From CAYLMG01 sp964493425 (lineage in GTDB: Bacteria; Planctomycetota; Phycisphaerae; Sedimentisphaerales; Anaerobacaceae): a stretch of DNA of 64,000 nucleotides. Made by a program: the position numbers and the translations under genes. This document shows, in pieces, positions 9,289 to 17,487 of the stretch (its first letter is position 1; each line of letters opens with the position of its first letter). Location of the stretch: the NCBI GenBank assembly GCA_964493425.1, contig CAZBMW010000006.1, forward strand, positions 39,195 to 103,194, in the 5' to 3' direction. Below the pieces are notes generated by a model. The model made no database searches, was not told the origin of the DNA, and was given only the letters and a program-made list of their open reading frames with translations.

Positions 9289-9645
9289 ATGACTTTTTAC
9301 AATTCAAAGGGTAGGGCGGTTGCTTACCTCGGTGATGATGGCGAATCAATATATCTTTATGGTGGAGCCCCCATAGCATGGTTGGATGGGGATGGTATTT
9401 ATGCTTATTCTGGAAAATTTTTAGGTTGGTTTGAAGAAGGATGGATACGAGACTTACATGGCAATTGTGTTTTTTTCACTGATTGTGCAAATGGTGGCCC
9501 TGTTCGTCCAGTAAGACAGGTTCGACCTGTCAAAGGAATTCGGGGCATCCGCCCCGTCAAAGGAGTGAGACAGGTAAGACCGGTACATCCAGTAAAATCT
9601 TTGTCTTGGTCCAATCTGAGTGACGAATCTTTTTTTAAACAATAA
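9289..9645 (+). CDS. 4-fold beta-flower-like small protein with basic repeat tail
   Basis: A 118-aa protein whose first 65 residues have four short beta repeats around a Tyr/Trp-Leu/Gly motif (GRAVAYLGDDG, PIAWLDGDG, KFLGWFEEGW), fitting the small 4-fold beta-flower family. The tail (about 70-105) is a Val-Arg-Pro-Val/Gly-Ile-Arg repeat rich in Arg and Pro. At DNA level this tail is built from hairpins (9515-9531 and 9541-9556). It starts 2 bp after the nuclease stop, preceded by TTAGGAG, so it is coupled to that gene. Function is unknown. Confidence 0.6.
   Translation: MTFYNSKGRAVAYLGDDGESIYLYGGAPIAWLDGDGIYAYSGKFLGWFEEGWIRDLHGNCVFFTDCANGGPVRPVRQVRPVKGIRGIRPVKGVRQVRPVHPVKSLSWSNLSDESFFKQ
9515..9556. 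repeat. Two adjacent palindromes inside the coding tail
   Basis: GACAGGT-TCG-ACCTGTC (9515-9531) and CGGGGC-ATCC-GCCCCG (9541-9556) are perfect stems separated by 9 bp. They encode the Arg/Pro/Val repeat of the upstream small protein. They resemble REP-type palindromes that have become part of an ORF. Confidence 0.55.
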
Positions 9646-9795
9646 ATGACCACCGAACCAATTTTTCAATTTACTATTTATGATTTAATATTTATTATTT
9701 TAAAAATCACTGTAAATCTGTGTCCTATAAATTTTTTCCGATTTATCGGAATAAAAACGCTTCTGATAATTGCTCCTTCGGCATATAAATTAAAA

Positions 9796-9820
9796 GAGAG
9801 CAGGTTTTGAATCTGCTCTC
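9796..9820 (+). terminator. Possible terminator hairpin
   Basis: Perfect 8-bp stem GAGAGCAG/CTGCTCTC with a 9-nt loop, 150 bp downstream of the nuclease operon. Only a weak T stretch follows, so termination is uncertain. Confidence 0.35.
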
Positions 9821-10024
9821 CGAAATTTTATCTTAATACCCACACCCAAAAGTATTAAGAATATTTATTATTATAAGGATATTTATATGAAAGTCAATAG
9901 TCCTAAAATTTATCCGCCATCAGTGGAACTCTGTGTTCTCTGTAGCTAACAATAGCTCTCGCGGCATCTGAGCGGGGCGAATACCTATTTTTATGCTATA
10001 AACGGCGTTTTTGCTTTTTATATA

Positions 10025-10262
10025 CTCCATTTGATACTTCAAATGCTCTCTTTACTTAGTATATGCTTCATTCGATACTTCAAACGGAACAGATGAAGCT
10101 TCGAATGCTTTATTCGATATTTAAAATAGAACGTTTGATACTTCGAATGCTCCATTCAATACTTCAAATGGAGCATTTGATATTTAAAATGGAACGGATG
10201 AAGCTTCAAATGCTTTATTTGATATTTAAAATGCTCCATTCGATAATTCATATGGAACGTTT
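10025..10262. repeat. Degenerate tandem array of ~21-22-bp near-palindromic units
   Basis: About ten imperfect units of the form CATTYGATAYTTCAAATG are joined by alternating 'ct' and 'ga' spacers. Each unit is nearly its own reverse complement (CATTTGA...TCAAATG), so the whole block can fold on either strand. Units vary at several positions and there are no unique spacers, so this is not a CRISPR array. The role is unknown. Confidence 0.65.
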
Positions 10263-10538
10263 TAATTTACAGTTACCGGACTTTATACAGCGAAAATTAT
10301 ATATAACGAAAAACATTTTTTTAAGCCGTTGAAAATTCGTAAATTGCAAGCAGAAAAGCTCTGCTTCTATAATACTATAATAAAACAATCCGAATTGTAT
10401 CCATCTATTAAAATAAATTATTTAAATTGTATAAATACATCTATGTCCCTGCCGATATGGTGACATAATTTTCTATGAAGGTAAAAAAAATTGTATCTTA
10501 GTGACTTTATGTTTAGTTATTTTTGAAAGGGGAAAATT

Positions 10539-11165
10539 ATGCCTAAATTTCCAACAAAAGAATCAGATGTTGTCGCATTAGCAGAATCTATGATCGCAGG
10601 CTATACCGCACACCCGGACGATTTTCCGAGTGTTACAGCCGAATCGCTTACTGCGCTTCAGGCAGCTCTCAACGATTACCAGAATAATAAGCAATCGCAG
10701 GTAGATGCGAAGGCACAGTCAAAAATTGCGACAGAAACAAAAGATGGTCAGCTCGACGGCCTTGTTGAGCTTATGAAAAGTGATTTGAAGCTTTCCGAGG
10801 TCGATGTGGCCGATGACCCTGAAAAGCTCTCGGAAATCGGCTGGGGGCCGAGACGAGAGCCTGTCCCTATTGACCTTCCGGGCCAGCCGGAAAACCTTCA
10901 TCCGATAGCCGAAGGGCCGGGAAACATTTGGCTGTCCTGGGATAAGCCTGCAAATGGAGGAACTATCAGAAATTATGTCATTGAGAGTAGATTCCAACCC
11001 GCAGGAGGCGGAAATTTTACAAGCTGGGCGGTTGCAGGAACCAGTCTGAACACCGAAATAAATCTTCTCGACCAGACAAGAGGAATTCAGCTCGAATATA
11101 GGGTAAAAGCTGTAAATATCGCAGGTGAAAGTCTCCCTTCAAATACGGCGGCAGCAGTCCTTTAA
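10539..11165 (+). CDS. Fibronectin type III domain protein (paralog A)
   Basis: A 208-aa protein without a signal peptide. The N-terminal half (about 1-105) is an alpha-helical domain starting PKFPTKESDVVALAESM. The C-terminal half (about 118-208) is a single Fn3 fold with GNIWLSWDKPANGGTIRNYVIE and YRVKAVNIAGESLPSNTA. This layout is common in Planctomycetota and other environmental bacteria, but its role is not established. Strong RBS (GAAAGGGG) 8 bp before the ATG. The gene is followed by a hairpin at 11171-11188 and by a diverged paralog, so the pair is a local duplication. Confidence 0.65.
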   Translation: MPKFPTKESDVVALAESMIAGYTAHPDDFPSVTAESLTALQAALNDYQNNKQSQVDAKAQSKIATETKDGQLDGLVELMKSDLKLSEVDVADDPEKLSEIGWGPRREPVPIDLPGQPENLHPIAEGPGNIWLSWDKPANGGTIRNYVIESRFQPAGGGNFTSWAVAGTSLNTEINLLDQTRGIQLEYRVKAVNIAGESLPSNTAAAVL

Positions 11166-11170
11166 TAAAA

Positions 11171-11188
11171 AGCCTGCGAAAGCAGGCT
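11171..11188 (+). terminator. Hairpin after Fn3 gene A
   Basis: AGCCTGC-GAAA-GCAGGCT is a perfect 7-bp stem with a GNRA tetraloop starting 5 bp after the stop codon. It lacks a clean T-run, so it is a stabilising or terminating hairpin of uncertain strength. Confidence 0.45.
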
Positions 11189-11305
11189 GGAATTATAAAG
11201 TACAGAATTCAGAGTGCAATAGCTTAAAACTAAAAGTCATAATTTAAAAGCTAAAGTGAAATTCCTCCGCGGCCTTTGTGAACTCGGTGGTTAAAAAAGT
11301 ATAAA

Positions 11306-11917
11306 ATGAAATTTCCGACAAGACAATCAGACATCGCTCAAGTGGCACAAATAATGGTTAAGGGATATTATAATCATAGCGAAGATTTCCCGAGTGTTAG
11401 TCGCAAGAAGCTGTTTCTTAAGCTAAGAGACCTAAAAAATGCAGTGAAAAATCAAATTGATAAGCGAGCGGTTTTATCGGAGGCAACAAAGAATAAAAAT
11501 GAAAAGCTTGATATCCTCGTAAAAATGATGAAGAATCTTATCCAAAAATCGCTCGTTGATACGAAGAGTAAGCCTGCAAAGATGAGCCTTATAGGGTGGG
11601 GCCCGAGAGCCAACCCACACCCAAAGTCAGTCCCAGGCCCACCCAAAGATTTAATAGCTGAAAAAAGAGACAACCGATTATATCTTTTCTGGAAAAAATC
11701 TTCAAGTGACATTATAGTCAAATGCTATATAATTGAACGTAGAATCCAGTCAAAAGTCACCCGGATTTTCTGGCCATGGTATATAGTTGGCACATCTATA
11801 GATACTTGTATCGAGCTTGAAAAACAATTGAAGAGGGTGAAGTTAGAATATAGAGTTATTGCCGTCAATACTGCAGGGAAAAGTATGCCTTCAAATACCA
11901 TTACTTTGATTTTATAG
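11306..11917 (+). CDS. Fibronectin type III domain protein (paralog B)
   Basis: A 203-aa paralog of the preceding gene, collinear over its whole length (KFPTRQSDIAQVAQIM...GWGPRANPHP...YRVIAVNTAGKSMPSNT). It is much more basic and Lys-rich than paralog A, and conserved acidic and Gly positions are changed. No good ribosome-binding site precedes the ATG; instead there is a degenerate 'ggcctttgtgaactcggtggtt' type repeat. It may be a decaying or weakly expressed duplicate, although its frame is fully open. Confidence 0.55.
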   Translation: MKFPTRQSDIAQVAQIMVKGYYNHSEDFPSVSRKKLFLKLRDLKNAVKNQIDKRAVLSEATKNKNEKLDILVKMMKNLIQKSLVDTKSKPAKMSLIGWGPRANPHPKSVPGPPKDLIAEKRDNRLYLFWKKSSSDIIVKCYIIERRIQSKVTRIFWPWYIVGTSIDTCIELEKQLKRVKLEYRVIAVNTAGKSMPSNTITLIL

Positions 11918-11952
11918 TTATATTAATACAACTTAGTTTTTTCCGAAATGGT

Positions 11953-12945
11953 TTAAAGGGTATTATTTGCAAGCTGTATATTTTCATTAAGCTCAATGCT
12001 GTTGCGGTTAATCTGCAAAACTCTTTCACGAAGTGATTTTGGTGCGATGACCTGGACTTTATCACCATAGCTGAGAATCCACCATGTTATTTCCCCCAGA
12101 CCATCGACACGAAATTCAACTATGGCTGAACCATCATTTTCATACGTTACTTTCTGCGTGCTATGCCATTGGACTTCCGTAACGTCGGCAGCTATCTCCG
12201 GGAGAAAACGCAGCTTGACATGATAGATTGCTCCCTCCGGATTCATCGACCATGCCCTTCCGACATAATCTGTCAGGTTGAAACTTCGCTTTTCGATATA
12301 ACATTTGTTTTGTACCTCTATATCTCTGATGCGGTTTAATTCGAATATTTTGATAGTATTATGCAGGCTGGATAAGGCAAGGACATACCAGGTTCTTTGG
12401 TTATATAAAAGATGATATGGGGACAATTCCAAGTCGATATCTTTGCCTTCAGAGAGTGAATGATACAAAACTTTAACTTTTCTTTTGTATCTAATAGCCT
12501 TTTGTAGTTGTTTGAAGGTCTTATCAAGAAGTTTCATCTTTGCCTGAGGATGTAGCCTTATGGAAATATTATTCAATATTGAGTTGCAAAATCTTTTTGT
12601 TTCAGCAGAAAGATTATTCTCGATTTTCAAAGCCGCTAATAGTGCTGAATTTCGGTAGGGAAGTTGAATCTGTGCGCCTATTTTGTGTGCAAGGATAAGA
12701 AGAGACAAAGCTTCTTGATGATTCAGATCTATAGGAGGTAGAAAGAAGTCAGGGTCTATCGCGTAGCTTCCTTTTTGGGAATCATAGTGATAGGGCACGC
12801 CGATGGTCTGCAGCTCTTTTAAATCTCTAAAGACTGTACGCCGGCTCGTCCCGAATGTCTCCGCCAATTCTTCTACCGTGCAGTGCTTGCCCGCCTGCAG
12901 AGTAGTTAAAATATTAACTATTCTACTGACTCTGCTGCTTTTCAT
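11953..12945 (-). CDS. YafY-type HTH/WYL transcriptional regulator
   Basis: A protein of about 330 aa with an N-terminal winged HTH of the DeoR/HTH_11 type (residues of about 1-60, TVEELAETFGTSRRTVFRDLKEL). A WYL domain follows (about 140-220, with SPYHLLYNQRTWYVLALS and FELNRIRDIEV), then a C-terminal WCX-like domain. WYL regulators bind nucleic-acid-related ligands and often control DNA-damage or defence genes; the target here is unknown. The ATG at 12945 gives the conserved start MKSSRVSRI; an upstream TTG at 12966 would add seven residues. It is divergent from the RHS fragment. Confidence 0.85.
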   Translation of the reverse strand: MKSSRVSRIVNILTTLQAGKHCTVEELAETFGTSRRTVFRDLKELQTIGVPYHYDSQKGSYAIDPDFFLPPIDLNHQEALSLLILAHKIGAQIQLPYRNSALLAALKIENNLSAETKRFCNSILNNISIRLHPQAKMKLLDKTFKQLQKAIRYKRKVKVLYHSLSEGKDIDLELSPYHLLYNQRTWYVLALSSLHNTIKIFELNRIRDIEVQNKCYIEKRSFNLTDYVGRAWSMNPEGAIYHVKLRFLPEIAADVTEVQWHSTQKVTYENDGSAIVEFRVDGLGEITWWILSYGDKVQVIAPKSLRERVLQINRNSIELNENIQLANNTL

Positions 12946-13056
12946 AAAAAGATTCCGAAAGTACAAATCTCTCTTTTTATATTTGGACTGCTGAATTCAT
13001 TATACATATATTGCTGATTATGTAAAGCTTAGTTTGATTATAAAATTTTGCCATAA

Positions 13057-16000
13057 GATGAGGGCAGAGCTATTGTCTCAGCCGGGCCTTACGATGCTGC
13101 TGATTCGAATCTGCCGGTCGGCACGAGGACTATTTACGATTCAACGGGCAGGGTAATAGAGACGCAGCGATGGTCCGGCGTCGAGCCCTTTATCGAAGAT
13201 GTGCAAAATATTCACAAGCAGATTGTCGGCAAACAGACTACTGATTGGGAAAAAGATGAATTGCTGTCCTACGAAAAAACAATTTATGACTCAACCGGCA
13301 GGGTAAGCTGTAGTATATCGCTTGATGAAGATGGTTATGAATGGCCGACGAGTTATGAGTACGATAAGGCCAGCAAGCAGACTGTGGTAATTGACCCCTG
13401 CGGACATGATATTACGCATATCTATGATTCAAATCTTGACGTATATCGAATTGACTCATTCACTCTTAACGGCACACATAAAACTGTAACAACTTACGAA
13501 GGAACAAGGCGGAAAAGCATTACCGACGCCAATGATAACACCACGTACTTTACTTATGATGCACTTGGCAGGGTAATAAAAACTATGTATCCGCCTTCGA
13601 AGCCGGGCGACCCGAACACTTATCTTTATACAGAGTACGATTCATTAGGCAACAAGCTTTGGGAATCGAAGCAGACTGCAAAAACGTTCGAGCAGTTGAC
13701 GGCTGAAGACATAAAGCTTTACGAATACGATGCTGCGGGACATCTTACAGCGGTGACCTTGTATGAAGATGATATTGAAAGCCCTGCGCACGATGGCAGT
13801 ATTATAACCGCAAGGCCGCGGTATGAGTATGTTTACGATGAGTTCAGTAACCTGATTGAGCAGTGGGATAATATTTATGTGCAGCAAAGCTCTATAGTTG
13901 ATACTTATGCCCGTCTTACAAAATTTACTTATGACTGGCTGAATAACCAGACGTCGCGTGAACTGCCGGATGGAGCGAAGGGATACAAACAGTACGATGA
14001 GCTTAGCCGGATTTACTATGCGAAGGATTTCAAGGGCCAGATTACCGGCTATGAATACGATTCACAAGGCCGGCTTAAATATAAAAGGTATTATGAAGAC
14101 CAGTATGCTTACGATACCAATGACCCTGCAGAGATTGTGCAGTATTATTATGATAATCTCGGCCGCAGGACACAGACCATAGATGCCGAAGGCACTACTT
14201 ATTATGAATATGACATTGAAGGTAATCTGCTTAGTGTTGATTCTCCGCAGGGAACAGTCAACTACGATTACTCCCTTATTACGAATAGAAGGTTAGCAAC
14301 CTGGACGGACAATACCGATACGCAGTATGGATATGATGAGCTGGGTCGCTTAAGCTCTGTTGAGTTACTCGAGGTTAACGGCAGTTCAGTTTCTAAATTG
14401 ACTACTTATGAATACACATCCGTTGGTAGCCGCTCTAAGATGTATCTGCCGAATAATGCTGTAACCAGTTATGCTTACGACAGTATAAATAGACTGCTGA
14501 ATATTACACACGAGAAAGCAGGGCCGTTGCAGCTTTCGAAATATGATTACGAGCTAAAAGACGATGGTATGCGAACACAGCTTGCAGAGGACATATCAAC
14601 GGGCGGTGGGCGTACGGTTGGTTATACCTACGATAGTCTGAATCGTGTTGTTTCGGAATCTTCGTCGGCAACGAGCGGCGTTTACGGTGCGGAGTATACT
14701 TATGATATTGTCGGAAACCGTACTGAGCGGCTTATATCAGCTAACGGGCAGTGTATGCAGACCGACTATGTTTATAACGACCGAGACCAGCTGATAAAAG
14801 AGACCCATATCAATCCGGGTACATGCTTCTATCTGGATGGTAATCCTGTGTATGCTTATGCATCTAACGGCCGGGTTTCACATTATCGTTTATATGGCTC
14901 TGCGGAAAATATCAATCCTTTTAAAGCATATCTGCTTGGGATACCATTAGTGTGGTCGCAAATTTTCTTTAGAGCAATTTTGCTTATGGTGCCGATAATA
15001 TTACTATTACCGGTTTTTGGAGATATTTATTCGAGAAGAAGGAAACGGCAAATCGGGGGCGAAATAAATAAATTGAGTATTTTCAAGCGTATTTTATGTG
15101 TACTGCTTTGCTATACGGTCTTTTTCAGCACAATAGGTCTCGAGCAGTTAGCGCAAGCTGCTATCGATTACAGTAATCTTTCGACAGCTAACTGGGGCAC
15201 AGTTAACAGGGACATCCACTATTATTATGACGAGAACGGCTCCTGCGTTGAAAAAATAGAGGCTGTAAAGGATGAGGCTGATCCTGAAAATAACTTTATA
15301 GAAAAAACAATTTACGAATATAACCTGCAGAACCGTTTGTCACTTGTTAAGACTACGACGGACGGCGTCAACTGGGACATAACGACATATAAGTATAATG
15401 ACGACGGCATCAGGGTCGAGAAAAATAACAACGGAACTGTTACTACTTATCTGGTAGATTCGCACAATCATACCGGTTTTTCACAGGTATTGGAGGAATG
15501 GACTGATGATGTTCTTATAAAGACGTATATTATCGGCGATGATATTATTGGCGAAGCCGACAACACGGGTGTTCTTACATATCTATTGTATGATGGCCAA
15601 GGCTCTGTTCGTCATCATAGCGATTCGGATGGTGATTTAATTGCTTATAGCGGCTGTGACACGTTTGCCTATGACGCTTATGGTAATCGTGTTGACCCGT
15701 TAAAAGACGTTGTCAACGATGGCCTGTTTTATACAGGCGAGATGTTTGATTGCGAGTCAGGCCAGTATTACCTCCGCGCCCGATACTATAATCCACTGAC
15801 AGGATTGTTTAATAGAATGGACGATTTTGCTGGCAATTACTCCGATCCACAAAGTTTGCATAAGTATCTATACTGTCACAACAATCCAGTTAACAACATT
15901 GATCCAAGTGGAAAATTTATTGGTGGGATAAGTAATGTAGTAGCGTCTATAGCGATTAGCGCTGTGATGGTAAATGTTGGTTTGACTGTTTATAGTGGTA

Positions 16001-16650
16001 TTAGACATAAAGTGGGAGCCTTAGGGATTGCTTGGCAGGTAATTCAAAATCTTGCTGTTTTTGCGGTAATAGCAGGTGCTATTTTACTGTCAGGGCCGGT
16101 TGCTGTCATTTCTGGGCTCGCTTTGTTAATTACAGCGATAGTCGGAATCGTAAACATAGTTAGAAGCTGGCCTGGTATGGACACGATTGATAAGATAATA
16201 GCTGGTGCGACTATTATAACGTTTTTGGCATTTGCCGGTGCCGTACGAGCGGGGGCAGCTCCCAAAGCACCACCTCCAACTACGTTTGAAGGAGATGTGT
16301 GCAAACTACCAGAGTCATATTTCAGCAATGTTATTGTTGATATGCGAAATGCTTCGCCTCGCTCTGGAAGTTCTGTTACAGGAACCCCAAGAAACTTAGT
16401 ATATTTCTGGGGAAAAGTAAAAGCTGCAAAACCGGAGTACTTTAGCCCTGATAACTTAAGCGCTATACAAAAAGGTAGAGCTCCGACAGTAAATGCTCAA
16501 TGGATAAAATATCATCCACAACATATGAGCTTTAAAGGTTGTAAATTGATCCATCACCATATGGGTCAGTCTACGTATGCGGTTGCAGTGCCTGAGCCGA
16601 TTCATTTATCTTGGAGCAAAGTACTTCATCCCATTAAAAAAAGTAAGTAA
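13057..16650 (+). CDS. RHS-repeat polymorphic toxin, 5'-truncated, with C-terminal HNH/EndoVII-like nuclease
   Basis: The frame is open from 13057, and its first residues (from about 13081, VGTRTIYDSTGRVIETQRWSG) are already RHS repeats without a start codon. The N-terminal part of the gene is therefore missing, and the first usable start is GTG at 13201. Residues (from 13201) of about 1-555 and 680-900 are YD/RHS repeats. Between them lie a hydrophobic stretch and a signal-peptide-like segment (FKRILCVLLCYTVFF...LEQLAQAA). The core ends at the typical boundary NNIDPSG (about residue 901). Beyond it come two or three hydrophobic segments (about 905-1005) and a toxin domain with HHH-x2-Q (1118-1123) and a later LHP, fitting LHH-type HNH/EndoVII nucleases. 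Immunity-like genes follow. Confidence 0.75.
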   Translation, partial: DEGRAIVSAGPYDAADSNLPVGTRTIYDSTGRVIETQRWSGVEPFIEDVQNIHKQIVGKQTTDWEKDELLSYEKTIYDSTGRVSCSISLDEDGYEWPTSYEYDKASKQTVVIDPCGHDITHIYDSNLDVYRIDSFTLNGTHKTVTTYEGTRRKSITDANDNTTYFTYDALGRVIKTMYPPSKPGDPNTYLYTEYDSLGNKLWESKQTAKTFEQLTAEDIKLYEYDAAGHLTAVTLYEDDIESPAHDGSIITARPRYEYVYDEFSNLIEQWDNIYVQQSSIVDTYARLTKFTYDWLNNQTSRELPDGAKGYKQYDELSRIYYAKDFKGQITGYEYDSQGRLKYKRYYEDQYAYDTNDPAEIVQYYYDNLGRRTQTIDAEGTTYYEYDIEGNLLSVDSPQGTVNYDYSLITNRRLATWTDNTDTQYGYDELGRLSSVELLEVNGSSVSKLTTYEYTSVGSRSKMYLPNNAVTSYAYDSINRLLNITHEKAGPLQLSKYDYELKDDGMRTQLAEDISTGGGRTVGYTYDSLNRVVSESSSATSGVYGAEYTYDIVGNRTERLISANGQCMQTDYVYNDRDQLIKETHINPGTCFYLDGNPVYAYASNGRVSHYRLYGSAENINPFKAYLLGIPLVWSQIFFRAILLMVPIILLLPVFGDIYSRRRKRQIGGEINKLSIFKRILCVLLCYTVFFSTIGLEQLAQAAIDYSNLSTANWGTVNRDIHYYYDENGSCVEKIEAVKDEADPENNFIEKTIYEYNLQNRLSLVKTTTDGVNWDITTYKYNDDGIRVEKNNNGTVTTYLVDSHNHTGFSQVLEEWTDDVLIKTYIIGDDIIGEADNTGVLTYLLYDGQGSVRHHSDSDGDLIAYSGCDTFAYDAYGNRVDPLKDVVNDGLFYTGEMFDCESGQYYLRARYYNPLTGLFNRMDDFAGNYSDPQSLHKYLYCHNNPVNNIDPSGKFIGGISNVVASIAISAVMVNVGLTVYSGIRHKVGALGIAWQVIQNLAVFAVIAGAILLSGPVAVISGLALLITAIVGIVNIVRSWPGMDTIDKIIAGATIITFLAFAGAVRAGAAPKAPPPTTFEGDVCKLPESYFSNVIVDMRNASPRSGSSVTGTPRNLVYFWGKVKAAKPEYFSPDNLSAIQKGRAPTVNAQWIKYHPQHMSFKGCKLIHHHMGQSTYAVAVPEPIHLSWSKVLHPIKKSK

Positions 16651-16784
16651 GGATTGTAATGCCGCGTTACAGGTGTATTATTGAAAGAACTTTGTTTTAT
16701 TAAATCTTATGGATTTGACTTTACTAATATAAGTAAAATTTTATATTATTGGCCTATCAAAAAGGTCTTTTAGGAGATTATTTT

Positions 16785-17342
16785 ATGTTGACTCCTAAGG
16801 AATTTATAAAACTTTGGTCGGTTAAAAAAGAGAAACTGATTAAATACCCCACTGAAATAGTTGAAAAGTTATCTATTCCGGAAGACTCAAAGCTTTTTCT
16901 TATAGAAGCAGGATTGCCTAGCAGTGCAGCTCCATTTTTATCATTTGGTCCTGTATCGGTGGAAAAACCTCTTATTTCAGCTTCAAGACTTTGGGGCTTG
17001 CCTGAGAGTTTCTCATGCTATCGAGTGATAGGGTCTACGGGTTTCGGTGATTCGATATGTATCGACGAATCAGAAAATGGAATAATTATTTACCTTGACC
17101 ACGAAGTAGGTTTTAAAAAGATATTTATTAATTCATCTGTTATGAAACTCGCTGAATCACTGTTGGCATATAGGCATTTTGTTGAAAGAACAATCAAAGA
17201 GAGAGGACAAGATGCTTACTTAGAATTTGATATACCTATTGATCTTAGAAAATGGATCATCAATGAAATGAGAAAAATCGATATATTAGCTGTGAATGAA
17301 GGTTGTTTTTGGAAGAATGAGTTGAATGTTTTAAAGGTTTGA
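16785..17342 (+). CDS. SUKH-4-like immunity protein
   Basis: A 185-aa cytoplasmic protein. The pattern FLIEAGLPSSAAPFLSF (about 35-55) and the later GDSICIDESENGIIIYLDHE...FINSSVMKLAESLLAY are typical of SUKH-superfamily immunity proteins, closest in appearance to SUKH-4. It lies 134 bp after the RHS toxin stop, with TAGGAG 8 bp before the ATG. A TTG at 16749 would add 12 residues but has no RBS. The expected role is to bind and neutralise the adjacent nuclease domain. The family assignment is from sequence pattern; the pairing is inferred from position. Confidence 0.7.
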   Translation: MLTPKEFIKLWSVKKEKLIKYPTEIVEKLSIPEDSKLFLIEAGLPSSAAPFLSFGPVSVEKPLISASRLWGLPESFSCYRVIGSTGFGDSICIDESENGIIIYLDHEVGFKKIFINSSVMKLAESLLAYRHFVERTIKERGQDAYLEFDIPIDLRKWIINEMRKIDILAVNEGCFWKNELNVLKV

Positions 17343-17375
17343 TTTTTCTAGAGATTGCTTAAATCAAGGTGCGAT

Positions 17376-17486
17376 ATGAAAGCAGAACGTGAATTATTGA
17401 AGGTTCTTGACAGAATAGAGAAGGGAATAGAAAATAAAACTTTGAAACCTTATGGAAGTAAAGATGTGTGGATTGGAGATAAATAG
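17376..17486 (+). CDS. 36-aa hypothetical protein in toxin-immunity locus
   Basis: A short frame (MKAERELLKVLDRIEKGIEN..., ending WIGDK) with AAGGTG 4-5 bp before the ATG. Its stop is 1 bp from the ATG of the next gene, which suggests coupling. It is amphipathic alpha-helical in the first 20 residues. It could be the tail of a lost toxin cassette or a small helper; no family is recognised. Confidence 0.35.
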   Translation: MKAERELLKVLDRIEKGIENKTLKPYGSKDVWIGDK

Positions 17487-17487
17487 A

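Larger units (their letters stand above)
9646..10538. other. AT-rich intergenic region with hairpin and repeat array
   Basis: No gene is supported here. It contains a hairpin at 9796-9820 (GAGAGCAG/CTGCTCTC, 9-nt loop), traces of the degenerate 'ctctgtgt' type repeat near 9717-9725 and 9927-9945, and the 21-bp array at 10025-10262. An open frame at 10063-10332 is only the array read as a 7-residue protein repeat. Confidence 0.55.

Noticed and set aside
10025..10262. CRISPR-like array
   Set aside because: Units are degenerate and contiguous, with only 2-4 bp between them and no unique spacers; no cas genes are nearby.
10063..10332. 89-aa protein with a 7-residue repeat
   Set aside because: It is the translation of the 21-bp DNA array and has no RBS.
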